Source: an uncultured Pelagibacteraceae bacterium
Lineage (GTDB): Bacteria > Pseudomonadota > Alphaproteobacteria > Pelagibacterales > Pelagibacteraceae
Direction: 5' to 3'
Assembly: GCA_902555585.1 (NCBI GenBank)
Contig: CACDSY010000003.1
Location: 1 to 64,000, forward strand
Length of the DNA stretch: 64,000 nucleotides
A model generated the notes under the pieces. It was not told the origin of the DNA. It did not search any database and saw only the letters and a program-made list of their open reading frames with translations. Within the stretch, counting starts at the first letter, position 1. Each line of letters starts with the position of its first letter. This document shows positions 8,920 to 19,611 of this stretch, piece after piece. A program made the position numbers and the translations under genes.

Positions 8920-9813
8920 ATGAGTAATATTTCTTTTAATAAGTTCTATAGAAAATTTAATATATTATCACTTGTTCTAATAGTGATTTCATTAGTATTT
9001 TTAATTTTTAAAGGTTTAAATTATGGTGTTGATTTCAAAGGTGGTACTTTAATTGAATTAAGAACTACAGATAAAACTAATAATATTAGTCTTATTAGAG
9101 ATAGCTTTAATCAAATGAATTTAGGTGATGTATCTGTCAAAAAATTTGGCAATGAAACAGACTTTATTGTTAAGTTTGAAAAGCAAAATTCAAATGATCC
9201 TGAATTTATTAAAAATATTCAAAATAAATTATCAAGCTCTATTGGCGATGTTGACTTTAGAAGAGTAGAAAATGTTGGCCCTAAAGTAAGCTCAGAGCTC
9301 TTAAAATCAGGAATTATTGCTATAAGTTTATCGCTTGCGGCGATGTTATTGTATATTTGGATAAGATTTGAATGGCAGTTTAGCTTAGGAGCTATTTTAG
9401 CTATATTTCACGATGTTATAATTACATTAGGTATATTTTCTATTTTTTCACTTGAAATAAACCTTTCAATCGTTGCAGCTGTTTTAACTATTGTTGGTTA
9501 TTCGATGAACGACACAGTTGTTATATTCGATAGGGTTAGAGAAAATTTAAGAAAGTATTCTGATATTAAAATTTTTGACTTAACTAATATTTCAATTAAT
9601 GAAACTTTATCTAGAACAATAATTACATCTGTAACTACACTGTTAGCTCTTTTTTCAATATACTTATTTGGTGGTGAAATACTAAAAGGCTTTTCTTTAG
9701 CAATGATATTAGGAGTTATTTTTGGAACTTACTCTTCAATATATATCGCAAATCCTATTTTAGTTGCACTGAATGTCAGCCAAAGAACAATAGTTAAAGA
9801 GGAAAAAGATTAA
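8920..9813 (+). CDS. secF: Protein translocase subunit SecF
   Basis: 297 aa partner of SecD. First TM near residues 15-30, then GLNYGVDFKGGTLIELR (SecF D1 motif), a short periplasmic domain, and TM2-6. VGYSMNDTVVIFDRVREN is the SecF signature in the fourth TM. The start follows the secD stop without a gap. The 3' end overlaps the convergent gene at 9810 by 4 nt, so the two stop codons interlock and there is no room for a terminator between them. Confidence 0.95.
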   Translation: MSNISFNKFYRKFNILSLVLIVISLVFLIFKGLNYGVDFKGGTLIELRTTDKTNNISLIRDSFNQMNLGDVSVKKFGNETDFIVKFEKQNSNDPEFIKNIQNKLSSSIGDVDFRRVENVGPKVSSELLKSGIIAISLSLAAMLLYIWIRFEWQFSLGAILAIFHDVIITLGIFSIFSLEINLSIVAAVLTIVGYSMNDTVVIFDRVRENLRKYSDIKIFDLTNISINETLSRTIITSVTTLLALFSIYLFGGEILKGFSLAMILGVIFGTYSSIYIANPILVALNVSQRTIVKEEKD

Positions 9814-10412
9814 TATAGATTTTGAGCTATTACCATTGTTAGAAGCATTGGCAAAGATAGAAGTGTATTTGTTCTAGAAAATAGCATCGCAGTTTTTGCA
9901 GATTTAGCTTTAACGTCAGGTTCAACCTCAATAATACCTAAAGCTTTTTTTTGATTTGGCCATATTACAAACCAAACATTAAATGCCATTATTATTCCTA
10001 ACCACATTCCAATTCCTATGGCAGTAGCTTTACCACCACCTGATCCAATTCCTAATGTCATAGCTTGATGAACATAACCGTTAAAATAAGCTAAGATTAG
10101 TCCTGATATAACTGTTACTAAAGCTGCCCATCTAAACCAAAAAAGAGCTGCTGGAGCTATAACTTTTCCAATCGCTGGTTTTTGTTCGTCAGGTATTTTA
10201 GTCATGTTAGGTATCTGAACAAAATTAAAGTACCAAAGTAAACCTATCCACATAATTGCAACAATGACATGTATATATCTAAATAACCAACTCCAAAAAA
10301 CTACGTCAATATCAAAACCACCATTTCCAAAGTATAAACCTAAAAATAGTAAAATAGATAATGCTAAAGAGATATGAACAGTTTTAGATAATGATTGAAG
10401 AATCGAAGTCAT
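9810..10412 (-). CDS. PuuD-like integral membrane protein (urate oxidase N-terminal domain family)
   Basis: 200 aa with about five TM helices. The conserved block around WLFRYIHVIVAIMWIGLLWY, followed by NFVQIP and later RWAALVTVISGLILAYF, matches my memory of the membrane domain found at the N-terminus of bacterial urate hydroxylase PuuD (Pfam 'urate oxidase N-terminal'), also found alone in many marine Alphaproteobacteria. In full-length PuuD a cytochrome c domain (CxxCH) follows; here the protein ends after the membrane part and no CxxCH exists. No purine-degradation gene is adjacent, so urate oxidation should not be assumed. The conserved His in the TM segments could bind haem. Convergent 4-nt overlap with secF; uvrA lies upstream on the same strand (34 nt). 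Confidence 0.65.
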   Translation of the reverse strand: MTSILQSLSKTVHISLALSILLFLGLYFGNGGFDIDVVFWSWLFRYIHVIVAIMWIGLLWYFNFVQIPNMTKIPDEQKPAIGKVIAPAALFWFRWAALVTVISGLILAYFNGYVHQAMTLGIGSGGGKATAIGIGMWLGIIMAFNVWFVIWPNQKKALGIIEVEPDVKAKSAKTAMLFSRTNTLLSLPMLLTMVIAQNLY

Positions 10413-10446
10413 AATATTTGTAATTTATAACATTTTTAATAAAAAT

Positions 10447-13323
10447 TTAAGCAGTTTTTTTGAACTTATTGTCCAACATTGGTTTCAAAAATTTTCCTGT
10501 ATAACTATCTTTAACATTGATAATTTCCTCAGGTTTACCTTCAGCTATGATATTTCCACCCTTTACACCACCATCTGGACCCATATCAACTATATAATCA
10601 GCAGTTTTTATAACATCTAAATTATGCTCAATAACAACGACAGTATTTCCAGTTGCAACAAAGGTATGTAAAATTTCTAATAATTTTTTAATATCGTGTT
10701 GATGTAGTCCTGTTGTGGGTTCGTCCAATATATATATTGTTCTTCCAGTAGATCTTTTAGACAACTCTTTTGCTAGTTTAATTCTTTGGGCTTCACCACC
10801 TGATAGAGTAGTCGCTTGTTGACCAATTTTTATATATCCTAAACCAACTTTCTTAAGTGTAAGCAATTTTGTTTTTATATTAGAAATATTTTCAAAATAT
10901 TCACACCCCTCATCAACGGTCATATCCAAAACATCTGCAATACTTTTGTCTTTAAATTTAATTTCTAATGTTTCTCTATTATATCTAGTTCCTTTGCATT
11001 CATCACAAGTTATATAAACATCAGGTAAAAAATGCATTTCATATGTTATTACTCCATCACCCTCACATGCTTCGCATCTCCCACCTTTAACATTGAATGA
11101 AAATCTTCCAGGTTTATAACCTCTACTTTTTGACTCTGGTAAATTAGTAAACCAGTCTCTTATTGGACCAAATGCACCAGTATAAGTCGCTGGGTTAGAT
11201 CTCGGTGTTCTACCAATAGGGGATTGATCTATATCAATAATTTTATCAACTAATTCAATACCTTTAAATCCTCTAAATGGTTTTGGAATTTTTCTCGATT
11301 TATTATTATTAAGGGAAAGGTTTAAAGCGTTGTAAAGAGTTTGAAGTATTAATGTTGATTTACCGCTTCCTGAAACACCTGTTACACAGGTAAAACTTCC
11401 AAGTGGAATTTTAAGATTTACGTTGTTTAAATTATTTCCACTTGCTCCATTAATTTCTAAAAACCTTCCATTTTTTGCCAATCTTCTAGTCCTTGGTATT
11501 GGTATGTAGCTTTTGTTTGACAAGTATCTTCCTGTGATACTATCGTTATTATTTAATATATCTTTGTATGATCCTTGGGCAATTACTTCGCCTCCTTTGT
11601 TCCCAGCTTCAGGGCCAAGATCGATTATGTGATCTGCATTTTCCATTGTCTCTGTATCATGTTCTACAACTATGACTGTATTACCTAAGTCTCTAAGCCT
11701 TTTTAATGCATTTATTAATTTTACGTTATCTTTTTGGTGTAAACCAATAGATGGTTCATCAAGCACATATAATACCCCTGTCAATCCTGAACCTATCTGC
11801 GAAGCAAGTCTTATTCTTTGTGCTTCACCACCTGATAACGTTCCAGACTCTCTTGATAAAGTTAAATAGTCAAGACCAACATTTAACAGAAAATTAAGTC
11901 TTTCATTAATTTCTTTTAAAATGTGCTGAGCTATTTTAAGTTGACGCTTATCTAATTTCGTCGCGAGCGATTTAAACCATTCTTTAGCATCAAATATAGA
12001 TTTTTCAGTTACCTCACTAATATTAAGTTCGTTAATTTTAACACAAAGAGCCTCGTCTTTTAATCTGTGACCATTACATCTTTCACATTTTGTGTCTGAT
12101 TGATACTGGGATATCTCTTCTCTTTTCCAATCACTATCTGTTTCTAAAAATCTTCTTTCTAAATTATTCACCACTCCTTCGAATGTTTTTCTATGAGAAT
12201 ATTTTTCATATCCATCATCATATGAAAATTTGATTTCTTCCTCATCAGATCCGAATAATATTACATCTTTAATTTTTTTTGAAAGTCTTGACCATCTATC
12301 ATTTAATGAAAAACCATAATGTTTTGCTATAGAAGCTAAAGTTTGTGCATAATATAGAGAAGATGATTTTGACCAAGGCTCTATAGCTCCATCTGCTATC
12401 GTTTTCTTTTCATCTGGTACAACTAGTTTTGGATCTACATTTAATTTAACACCAATACCCTCACATTCTTCACACGCACCGTAGGGACTATTAAAAGAAA
12501 AAAGTCTTGGTTCTATTTCTTCAATTGTAAAACCACTTTCAGGACAAGCAAACTTAGTTGAAAAAATTAAATTTTCAGTTTTTCTAAACTTTTTTGGAAG
12601 TGTTTCATCCTCATATTCTACAAACATTAATCCATTTGCTAAATTAACTGCTGTCTCAACACTTTCTGCTAACCTATTGCCTAACGACGAATTTAAAACA
12701 ATCCTATCAACAAGAACTGCAATATCATGTTTTAGTTTTTTATTTAATTCTGGAACATCGTCAATATCATAAAGTTTATTATCAACTTTAATCTTTCTAA
12801 ATCCTCTTTTTTTATAGCCAAGAATATCTTTTCTGTATTCTCCCTTTCTTCCCCTAACAACCGGTGCATAAAGGAAGATCGTTGATTTTTTTGGTAGTGT
12901 TTTAATTTTATCAACTATTTGACTTATTGTTTGTGATTTAATTGGAAGACCAGTAAATGGAGAGTAGGGTATACCTGCTCTTGCATATAGAACTCTCATA
13001 TAATCATAAATTTCAGTAACAGTTGCAACTGTAGATCTTGGATTTTTGGATGTATTTTTTTGCTCAATTGAAATTGCAGGACTCAATCCTTCAATTAAAT
13101 CAACATTTGGTTTTTTCATTTTATCAAGAAACTGTCTAGCGTACGCTGATAAGCTTTCTACATAGCGTCTTTGTCCCTCAGCATATACAGTATCAAAAGC
13201 TAAAGATGATTTTCCAGATCCTGATAGCCCAGTGATTACTACAAATTTTTCTTTTGGAATCTCAAGCGTTATATTCTTTAAATTGTGCTCTTTTGCACCC
13301 TTAATAACTATCTTTTTAAGCAT
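10447..13323 (-). CDS. uvrA: Excinuclease ABC subunit A
   Basis: 958 aa, full length. Damage-recognition ATPase of nucleotide excision repair, a dimer that loads UvrB. Tandem ABC modules: first Walker A GLSGSGKS at residues 32-39 followed by the UvrA-specific [19 protein letters not shown]; second Walker A GVSGSGKS near residue 645. Both LSGGEAQRI signature motifs and [18 protein letters not shown] Walker B elements are present. Zinc-binding Cys pairs are intact (CEECEG, CERCNG, CEACEG, CDECKG). It is transcribed divergently from ssb, with an 81-nt shared intergenic region. Confidence 0.98.
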   Translation of the reverse strand: MLKKIVIKGAKEHNLKNITLEIPKEKFVVITGLSGSGKSSLAFDTVYAEGQRRYVESLSAYARQFLDKMKKPNVDLIEGLSPAISIEQKNTSKNPRSTVATVTEIYDYMRVLYARAGIPYSPFTGLPIKSQTISQIVDKIKTLPKKSTIFLYAPVVRGRKGEYRKDILGYKKRGFRKIKVDNKLYDIDDVPELNKKLKHDIAVLVDRIVLNSSLGNRLAESVETAVNLANGLMFVEYEDETLPKKFRKTENLIFSTKFACPESGFTIEEIEPRLFSFNSPYGACEECEGIGVKLNVDPKLVVPDEKKTIADGAIEPWSKSSSLYYAQTLASIAKHYGFSLNDRWSRLSKKIKDVILFGSDEEEIKFSYDDGYEKYSHRKTFEGVVNNLERRFLETDSDWKREEISQYQSDTKCERCNGHRLKDEALCVKINELNISEVTEKSIFDAKEWFKSLATKLDKRQLKIAQHILKEINERLNFLLNVGLDYLTLSRESGTLSGGEAQRIRLASQIGSGLTGVLYVLDEPSIGLHQKDNVKLINALKRLRDLGNTVIVVEHDTETMENADHIIDLGPEAGNKGGEVIAQGSYKDILNNNDSITGRYLSNKSYIPIPRTRRLAKNGRFLEINGASGNNLNNVNLKIPLGSFTCVTGVSGSGKSTLILQTLYNALNLSLNNNKSRKIPKPFRGFKGIELVDKIIDIDQSPIGRTPRSNPATYTGAFGPIRDWFTNLPESKSRGYKPGRFSFNVKGGRCEACEGDGVITYEMHFLPDVYITCDECKGTRYNRETLEIKFKDKSIADVLDMTVDEGCEYFENISNIKTKLLTLKKVGLGYIKIGQQATTLSGGEAQRIKLAKELSKRSTGRTIYILDEPTTGLHQHDIKKLLEILHTFVATGNTVVVIEHNLDVIKTADYIVDMGPDGGVKGGNIIAEGKPEEIINVKDSYTGKFLKPMLDNKFKKTA

Positions 13324-13350
13324 AATTTTTGTTGCTTTAGATTAATAAAA

Positions 13351-13379
13351 TTAATATTCAAGTTAATAAGTGGTATAAT
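13351..13379 (+). promoter_or_regulatory. Candidate sigma-70 promoter of ssb
   Basis: A perfect TATAAT lies at 13374-13379, 17 nt after TTAATA (13351-13356; 4 of 6 matches to TTGACA). The ssb ATG is 26 nt beyond the -10 box. In such AT-rich DNA -10 matches are frequent, so the support is the spacing plus the position in a divergent intergenic gap. Confidence 0.45.
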
Positions 13380-13404
13380 AAACATTCTTAAATAATAAAA
13401 TATT

Positions 13405-13851
13405 ATGGCTGGAAGTTTAAATAAAGTATTATTAATTGGTCGTTTGGGCGCAGACCCGGAAGTAAAGCAAATGGTGAATGGCAAAAGTGTTGCCAGATTA
13501 AGTCTTGCTACAAGCCAATCTTGGAAAGACAAAAATACAGGAGAAAAAAAAGAAAAAACTGAATGGCACAGAATAGTTGTTTTTAATGAAGGTTTGGTAA
13601 ATGTTGTTCAACAGTATTTAAAAAAAGGTGCACAAGTGTACGTTGAAGGACAACTTTCAACAAGAAAATGGAAAGACGAACAAAGTGGACAGGATAAATA
13701 TTCTACTGAAATTTTAATCCAAGGTTATAATTCATCATTAACAATGCTTGGTGGAGGTAACCAAAATAATATAGCTCAAGATAATAAACAAAATTATGAT
13801 GATAGTCCTGGACCAGATCAAAGTGGCTTAGAAGACGATATTCCATTTTAA
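13405..13851 (+). CDS. ssb: Single-stranded DNA-binding protein
   Basis: 148 aa. Binds ssDNA in replication, recombination and repair as a tetramer. N-terminal OB fold with [18 protein letters not shown] and the TEWHRIVVF and AQVYVEGQL strands; Asn/Gln-rich linker from about residue 112; acidic C-terminal tip DDIPF, which recruits partner proteins. Divergent from uvrA, a pairing common in Alphaproteobacteria. gyrA follows 5 nt after its stop. Confidence 0.97.
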   Translation: MAGSLNKVLLIGRLGADPEVKQMVNGKSVARLSLATSQSWKDKNTGEKKEKTEWHRIVVFNEGLVNVVQQYLKKGAQVYVEGQLSTRKWKDEQSGQDKYSTEILIQGYNSSLTMLGGGNQNNIAQDNKQNYDDSPGPDQSGLEDDIPF

Positions 13852-13856
13852 TTAAC

Positions 13857-16439
13857 ATGGAAAAAAACGAAATTCCAAAGATAAATAATAATATTAAATC
13901 AATCTCAATGTATGATGAGATGAGTTCATCATACTTATCTTACGCTATGAGTGTTATAGTAAGTAGGGCACTACCTGATATTAGAGATGGATTAAAACCT
14001 GTACACAGGAGAATTATTTATGCTATGCATAAAGGTGGTTTTGATTGGTCAAAACAATTTAGAAAATCAGCAAGAATTGTTGGAGATGTGATTGGTAAAT
14101 ATCATCCGCATGGAGATCAAGCTGTTTATGATGCTTTAGTTAGAATGGTTCAAGAATTTTCAATGAGCTTACCCTTAGTGGATGGACAAGGTAATTTTGG
14201 TTCTATAGATGGAGACCCGCCAGCAGCAATGAGATATACAGAAACTAAACTTGCAAAAGTTTCACAGTTTTTAATTGATGATATAGAAAAAAATACCGTA
14301 TCATTTAAAAGTAATTATGATGAAACAGAGCAAGAACCTATTGTATTGCCAGCACAATATCCAAATCTTCTCGTTAATGGTGCTGGAGGTATTGCCGTTG
14401 GAATGGCAACAAGCATACCACCCCATAATTTAGGTGAGGTTGTTGATGGAACTTTAGCTTTAATTAAAAATAAAGATATTAAAATTAATGAATTAATGAA
14501 ACATATCCCAGGACCAGATTTTCCAACAGGAGGACTAATAATTGGAAAAGATATAATTAAACAAGGATACAAAACTGGAAGAGGCTCTTTTAAAATACGA
14601 GGTGAAATCTCAGTTGAAAATCTAAAAAATGGAAAGGATAGACTTGTAATCTCATCAATACCTTACCAAATTAACAAATCTAATTTAAATGAAAGAATTG
14701 CTGAACTGGTAAGAGATAAAAAAATTGAGGGTATCAGTGATATTAGAGATGAGTCAAATAGTGAGGGTATAAGAGTATCAATTGATCTTAGAAGAAATGT
14801 TGAACCAGAAACCGTTAAAAGACAATTATACAAGTATACTTCAATAGAGTCATCTTTTGGTTTTAATTCATTAGCAATTGTTGACCAGAAACCTAAGACA
14901 TGCAATCTTAAAGATTTTTTAGAAAATTTTTTAAAGTTTAGAGAAGATGTAGTTATTAAACGAACAAAATTTGATCTTAAAAAAGCAGAGCAGAGAGTTC
15001 ATATTTTATTAGGACTATCAGTGAGTGTTGAAAATATAGATAAAGTTATTAAAATCATTAGATCATCAAAAAATCCTGAAGAAGCAAAAAACTCTCTTTT
15101 AAAAACTACATGGAAAATAAATAAGACATCAAAACTTATCAAATTAGTTGATAGTAAAAATTATAAAGGAAATTATTTTTTATCAAATGATCAAGTTATA
15201 TCGATATTGGAACTAAGACTTCAAAAATTGACTGCTATAGGAATTAACGAAATAGAGGTAGAAATTAAAAAATTAGCTGAAGACATTTCTAGATATAAAA
15301 AGATAATAAATTCCAAAAATGAGTTATTAAAGGTAATAAGTAATGATCTACAGATAATAAAAGATAAATTTTCAGTTCCTAGAAGAACAAAAATTATTGA
15401 TGCTATTTTAAATTATGACATAGAGGAAACAATTCAAAAGGAGTCAGTTATAATAACAATAACACTTCAAGGATATATAAAAAGGGGTGCTCTAAGCGGA
15501 GTTAAACAGCAAAAAAGAGGTGGCAAAGGCAAAACAGGTATTAAAACACGTGAAGAAGATTCTGTTGTTCAAACATTATCAGTGGATACACATACATCGT
15601 TATTATTTTTTTCTACAGAGGGTTTAGCTTATAAAGTTAAAGCGTGGAAAATACCTGAAGGTTCAGCATCATCTAAAGGTAAATCTCTTTTCAATATATT
15701 GCCTTTAAAAAATCATCAATCTATTAGCTCGATTATGCCTTTTCCAGATGAAGATGTTGACAAAAAAAATATGCATATAATATTTGCAACTAGCAAGGGG
15801 AAAATAAGAAAGAATAATTTAGAGGATTTTTCATCAATTAATGCCTCTGGTAAAATTGCAATGAAATTAGACTCTGATGATAAAATTGTTGGTGTAAAAA
15901 TATGCACAGATGATCAAGATATAATGCTAAATACAAAATTTGGTAAATGTATTAGGTTTGAGTCAAAAAAACTTAGAGTTTTTAAAGGAAGATCTTCTAA
16001 AGGTATAAGAGGTATTAATCTCTCAGAAAAAGATACGATAGTTTCATTATCTATTATAGATAAAGATGATACTAAAAAAAGTAAAAGTAAATCTATAGAT
16101 GAAAATTCTGAAATTAAAGCTAAAGAAAAATTTATTTTATCAATTACAGAAAATGGTTATGGTAAGAGAACATCCCATTATGATTTTAGAGTTACAAATC
16201 GAGGAGGTAAGGGGATAATAGGTATTGTTAACTCCCCAAGAAACGGCAATGTTTCTTCTTCATTCCCTGTGTTTGAGGGTGATCAAATATTAATTTCTAC
16301 TAACAAAGGTAGAGTTATAAGAACTGCTGTGAAGGAAATAAGAATTGCCGGAAGAAACACACAGGGAGTAAGAATTATAAAATTAACTGGCGATGAAAAG
16401 GTTGTCTCATCAATTAAATTAGATGATAATCTAGTTTAA
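13857..16439 (+). CDS. gyrA: DNA gyrase subunit A
   Basis: 860 aa. With GyrB introduces negative supercoils. N-terminal breakage-reunion domain with the catalytic Tyr (about residue 127) in [12 protein letters not shown]. The quinolone-pocket segment reads [16 protein letters not shown], with Gln88 at the place of E. coli Ser83, as I remember for other alphaproteobacterial GyrA. The C-terminal beta-pinwheel repeats begin after about 530 and include the GyrA-box-like [10 protein letters not shown] near 555; a second RGGKG element lies near 785. The insert [19 protein letters not shown] near 740-760 is Lys/Ser-rich. Lies 5 nt after ssb and overlaps coaD by one base. Confidence 0.97.
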   Translation: MEKNEIPKINNNIKSISMYDEMSSSYLSYAMSVIVSRALPDIRDGLKPVHRRIIYAMHKGGFDWSKQFRKSARIVGDVIGKYHPHGDQAVYDALVRMVQEFSMSLPLVDGQGNFGSIDGDPPAAMRYTETKLAKVSQFLIDDIEKNTVSFKSNYDETEQEPIVLPAQYPNLLVNGAGGIAVGMATSIPPHNLGEVVDGTLALIKNKDIKINELMKHIPGPDFPTGGLIIGKDIIKQGYKTGRGSFKIRGEISVENLKNGKDRLVISSIPYQINKSNLNERIAELVRDKKIEGISDIRDESNSEGIRVSIDLRRNVEPETVKRQLYKYTSIESSFGFNSLAIVDQKPKTCNLKDFLENFLKFREDVVIKRTKFDLKKAEQRVHILLGLSVSVENIDKVIKIIRSSKNPEEAKNSLLKTTWKINKTSKLIKLVDSKNYKGNYFLSNDQVISILELRLQKLTAIGINEIEVEIKKLAEDISRYKKIINSKNELLKVISNDLQIIKDKFSVPRRTKIIDAILNYDIEETIQKESVIITITLQGYIKRGALSGVKQQKRGGKGKTGIKTREEDSVVQTLSVDTHTSLLFFSTEGLAYKVKAWKIPEGSASSKGKSLFNILPLKNHQSISSIMPFPDEDVDKKNMHIIFATSKGKIRKNNLEDFSSINASGKIAMKLDSDDKIVGVKICTDDQDIMLNTKFGKCIRFESKKLRVFKGRSSKGIRGINLSEKDTIVSLSIIDKDDTKKSKSKSIDENSEIKAKEKFILSITENGYGKRTSHYDFRVTNRGGKGIIGIVNSPRNGNVSSSFPVFEGDQILISTNKGRVIRTAVKEIRIAGRNTQGVRIIKLTGDEKVVSSIKLDDNLV

Positions 16440-16933
16440 TGAAAAATATAGCTATATATCCAGGGACATTTGATCCAATAACAAATGGCCATATTGATGT
16501 TATTAAAAAAGCTCTAAAATTAACAGATAAAATCATTGTCGGCATATCTGATGGTAATGAAAAAAATTTTTTATTTCCAATAGATGAGAGATTAAATATT
16601 GTTACAAAAGCTTTATATGGAGACTTAAAACTTTCAAAAAAAAAAATTCAAGTGATAAAATTCAACTCTTTGACAACTGAATTATGTAAAAAATATAGGT
16701 CAAACCTAATACTTAGAGGTTTAAGGGCTGTTTCAGATTTTGAATATGAGTTCCAATTAGCAGGAATGAATAGAAAATTAAATAATAAAGTTGAAACAAT
16801 TTTTCTTATGTCAGACGTTGAAAATCAGATCATTTCATCTAGATTTGTTAAAGAAATAGCTTTACACAAAGGTGATTTGAGGAAATTTACAACTAAAAGT
16901 ACTATTAAGTCATTGAAAAAAGTTTATGCTTAA
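16439..16933 (+). CDS. coaD: Phosphopantetheine adenylyltransferase
   Basis: 164 aa. Nucleotidyltransferase making dephospho-CoA from 4'-phosphopantetheine and ATP, the penultimate CoA step. N-terminal YPGTFDPITNGHIDVIKKA has the T/HxGH nucleotide-binding motif (about 15-18), RGLRAVSDFEYEFQLAGMNR is the substrate-binding stretch, and ISSRFVKEIA is the C-terminal signature. The start shares a base with the gyrA stop and the end overlaps the cyclophilin gene by 8 nt. Confidence 0.96.
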   Translation: MKNIAIYPGTFDPITNGHIDVIKKALKLTDKIIVGISDGNEKNFLFPIDERLNIVTKALYGDLKLSKKKIQVIKFNSLTTELCKKYRSNLILRGLRAVSDFEYEFQLAGMNRKLNNKVETIFLMSDVENQIISSRFVKEIALHKGDLRKFTTKSTIKSLKKVYA

Positions 16934-17483
16934 AAAAATTAATATTTTATTTTTATCAATATTTCTATTAACAACAGCTTTAAATGCAAAGGAGAATACC
17001 ATGATACTAAAATTAAAGGATGGAGATTTAAAAATTGAATTATTCCCAGACGTGGCACCAAACCATGTTAAAAGAATAACTGAACTAGCTAATAGTGGAA
17101 AGTATGATGGAGTTGTTTTTCACAGAGTAATCGATGGCTTTATGGCCCAAACAGGAGATGTTCAATTTGGAAATTCATCTTCTGAAAGTTTTAACTTGAG
17201 TAGAGCTGGTATGGGTGGTTCAGATATGCCAGATCTTAAAGAGGAATTTAATGATTTACCTCATGAAAGAGGAACGCTATCAATGGCAAGATCTTCTAAT
17301 CCGAATAGTGCAAATAGTCAGTTCTTTATATGTTTTGGTCCAACACCACATCTCGATAGACAATATACAGTATTTGGAAAAGTTATTGAGGGTATGGAGT
17401 TTGTTGACATGATTACAAAAGGGGATGGACCCAATGGATCTGTTTCTAACCCAGATAAAATCATTAGCTTTAAATCTGAGTAG
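16926..17483 (+). CDS. ppiB: Exported cyclophilin-type peptidyl-prolyl isomerase
   Basis: 185 aa. Signal peptide of about 20 residues (KKINILFLSIFLLTTALNA, then KENTM), so probably a periplasmic PPIase helping proline isomerisation during folding. Cyclophilin core: FHRVIDGFMAQTGD with the catalytic Arg, then SMARSSNPNSANSQFFICF and HLDRQYTVFGKVIEGME. The gene overlaps coaD by 8 nt, and tgt follows after 10 nt. An alternative start at the internal Met just after the predicted cleavage site (nt 17001) would give a cytoplasmic form; the hydrophobic N-terminus argues for export. Confidence 0.92.
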   Translation: MLKKINILFLSIFLLTTALNAKENTMILKLKDGDLKIELFPDVAPNHVKRITELANSGKYDGVVFHRVIDGFMAQTGDVQFGNSSSESFNLSRAGMGGSDMPDLKEEFNDLPHERGTLSMARSSNPNSANSQFFICFGPTPHLDRQYTVFGKVIEGMEFVDMITKGDGPNGSVSNPDKIISFKSE

Positions 17484-17493
17484 AATTTGATGG

Positions 17494-18612
17494 ATGGAAG
17501 ACATAAAAAAGAATTTTTCTTTTAGCGTAAAACATCAAAATAAAAATTATCGCGTTGGATTAATTCAAACACATCGGGGTGAGATTAATACTCCTGCTTT
17601 TATGCCTGTTGGTACTCAAGCTACAGTTAAAGGAGTATTTATTGATGATATTATTAAAACAGGAAGTGAAATAATTCTTTCAAATACATATCATTTAATG
17701 ATTAGACCTGGAACTGAGAGGATAGAGGCAGTAGGTGGCCTACATAAATTTATGAATTGTAAACTTCCTATTTTGACTGACTCTGGGGGTTATCAAGTCA
17801 TGTCTTTATCGAAATTTAACAAAATTGATAGGGATAGAGGTGCAATTTTTCAGTCTCATATAGATGGAAAAACTTTTATTCTAAGCCCTGAGGAAAGTAT
17901 TAAAATTCAAAAAAAACTTAATTCAGATATTGTAATGGTCATGGATGAGTGTCCAAAAAATACAAATGATTATAATATAATTAAAACATCTATGGATTTA
18001 TCAACAGAGTGGGCTAGACGATCTAAAGAAGAATTTGGAAAAAATCCACATAAAGCTTTATTTGGCATAGTTCAAGGTGGATTATTCAAAGATTTAAGAA
18101 ATGAGTCCCTTAAAAAATTAATTGACATAGAATTTGATGGATATGCTATTGGTGGCCTAGCTGTTGGAGAAACTCAACAAGAAATGTTTGATGTTCTAGA
18201 TGGTATCAAAGATATTTTACCAATTGATAAACCAAGATATTTAATGGGTGTTGGAACCCCCTCCGATATATTAGGAGCAGTTAAGAGAGGTATTGATATG
18301 TTTGATTGTGTCCTTCCAACAAGATCAGGAAGAACTGGATTAGCTTTTACTTGGAATGGCAGGATTCAAATTAGAAATTCTGAAAATAAAACAGACAATA
18401 CACCCTTGGATAGTAATGTAACAAGGTTTGATTTAAATAAATACTCTAAAAATTACTTAAACCATCTTCACAATACTAATGAAATCTTGGCTTCTATGAT
18501 CTTAACATTAAATAATATAAACTTTTATCAAGAACTTATGTATGAAATTCGAAAAAATATCAAAATGGGAACTTTTGAAGAATTTCATGATAAGTATATT
18601 AATATTTTGTAA
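17494..18612 (+). CDS. tgt: tRNA-guanine(34) transglycosylase lacking the zinc-site cysteines
   Basis: 372 aa TIM-barrel enzyme that swaps G34 of GUN-anticodon tRNAs for a queuosine precursor. Catalytic elements are intact: TDSGGYQVMSL (general acid/base Asp) and MFDCVLPTRSGRTGLAF (nucleophilic Asp). The GGLAVGE substrate-recognition loop is also present. Oddity: where bacterial TGT has the C-x-C-x2-C zinc site before ...RAYLRHLF, this protein reads LDSNVTRFDLNKYSKNYLNHLH; all three cysteines are replaced (Val, Arg, Leu by my alignment) while the zinc-ligand His is kept. The ATG at 17494 is used; the ATG at 17490 is out of frame and stops early. Other queuosine genes are not in this window. 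Confidence 0.93.
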   Translation: MEDIKKNFSFSVKHQNKNYRVGLIQTHRGEINTPAFMPVGTQATVKGVFIDDIIKTGSEIILSNTYHLMIRPGTERIEAVGGLHKFMNCKLPILTDSGGYQVMSLSKFNKIDRDRGAIFQSHIDGKTFILSPEESIKIQKKLNSDIVMVMDECPKNTNDYNIIKTSMDLSTEWARRSKEEFGKNPHKALFGIVQGGLFKDLRNESLKKLIDIEFDGYAIGGLAVGETQQEMFDVLDGIKDILPIDKPRYLMGVGTPSDILGAVKRGIDMFDCVLPTRSGRTGLAFTWNGRIQIRNSENKTDNTPLDSNVTRFDLNKYSKNYLNHLHNTNEILASMILTLNNINFYQELMYEIRKNIKMGTFEEFHDKYINIL

Positions 18613-18622
18613 ATTTTAACCA

Positions 18623-18650
18623 TTGCCAAATATCAAAAAATCAATATAAG
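18623..18650 (+). promoter_or_regulatory. Candidate promoter of tRNA-Lys
   Basis: TTGCCA at 18623-18628 and TATAAG at 18645-18650, separated by 16 nt, end 12 nt before the first base of the tRNA. This fits a sigma-70 promoter starting transcription just ahead of the mature 5' end. Confidence 0.55.
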
Positions 18651-18662
18651 AAATTTCGTGTT

Positions 18663-18738
<76 letters not shown>

Positions 18739-18743
18739 ATACT

Positions 18744-19565
18744 TTAAGCAATTGGTGGATACTTCAAGATTATTTCGTTCATCCAATTATTGATTTGATC
18801 AATTCTTCTATCATTAGATGGATGAGTGCTCATAAACTCTGGTGGTTCTTTACCTTTGTTTGCTTTTTTCATTCTTTCCCAAATTTTAGCAGTTTCTCTT
18901 ATATCGTAACCAGATAAAGAAGAGAAAATTAATCCTAAATAATCAGCTTCACTTTCTTGTTTTCTCGTAAAAGGGTTCATGATTCCAATTTGAGATAATA
19001 AACCAACTGTATTCATGCCTGTTGTCCTATTAACTTGAGATAACTTTCCCCCAGTTGCAATATCTATTATTCCAGTTGTTGTATTTAATAATACTGTTCT
19101 GCTTGCTCTTTCCACTGAATGTTTTGCAACCGCGTGAGCAATTTCATGGCCCATTACAGCAGCTAAACCATCGTCATTTTTAGTAATATCCAACATACCG
19201 GTGTAAACAGCAATCTTCCCCCCAGGCATACACCATGCATTTTTAACTTTTTTATTATCAATTAAAATATACTCCCAAGAAAAGTTTACAGTTGGATCTT
19301 CTATATTATTCTTGTAAAAATATTCTGATATTGATGTTTCTATTTTTGATCCAATTCCAATAATTTTATCTAAACTCTCTTTATCGTCACTTAATTTAGC
19401 TTTTTGTTTTACTTTCTCGTACAATTGTGCAGCTTGTGCATTTAATTTTGATTCTGGAATTAATTTTAATTGTCTTCTATCTGTGATTGGAGCGGTAGTA
19501 CATGCATGTAAACCTGCAGAAAGACACCCGCAGCCCATTAAATATATAAAATTTCTTCTATTCAC
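18744..19565 (-). CDS. M48-family zinc metalloprotease, lipoprotein
   Basis: 273 aa. N-terminal hydrophobic stretch with a lipobox-like LHAC (Cys22) predicts a lipid-anchored periplasmic protein. Zinc-protease motif HEIAH at residues 140-144, with the third ligand Glu in QESEAD near residue 206 and a conserved ...THPSNDRRI near the C-terminus. This architecture matches the BepA/LoiP/YcaL type of periplasmic M48 proteases, which survey outer-membrane protein assembly; which one it corresponds to cannot be settled here. Convergent with tRNA-Lys and divergent from the DUF502 gene (46-nt gap). Confidence 0.9.
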   Translation of the reverse strand: MNRRNFIYLMGCGCLSAGLHACTTAPITDRRQLKLIPESKLNAQAAQLYEKVKQKAKLSDDKESLDKIIGIGSKIETSISEYFYKNNIEDPTVNFSWEYILIDNKKVKNAWCMPGGKIAVYTGMLDITKNDDGLAAVMGHEIAHAVAKHSVERASRTVLLNTTTGIIDIATGGKLSQVNRTTGMNTVGLLSQIGIMNPFTRKQESEADYLGLIFSSLSGYDIRETAKIWERMKKANKGKEPPEFMSTHPSNDRRIDQINNWMNEIILKYPPIA

Positions 19566-19611
19566 TTTTCTTAATATTTATATTACATGTAATTTATAAT
19601 CAATTAAAGAT

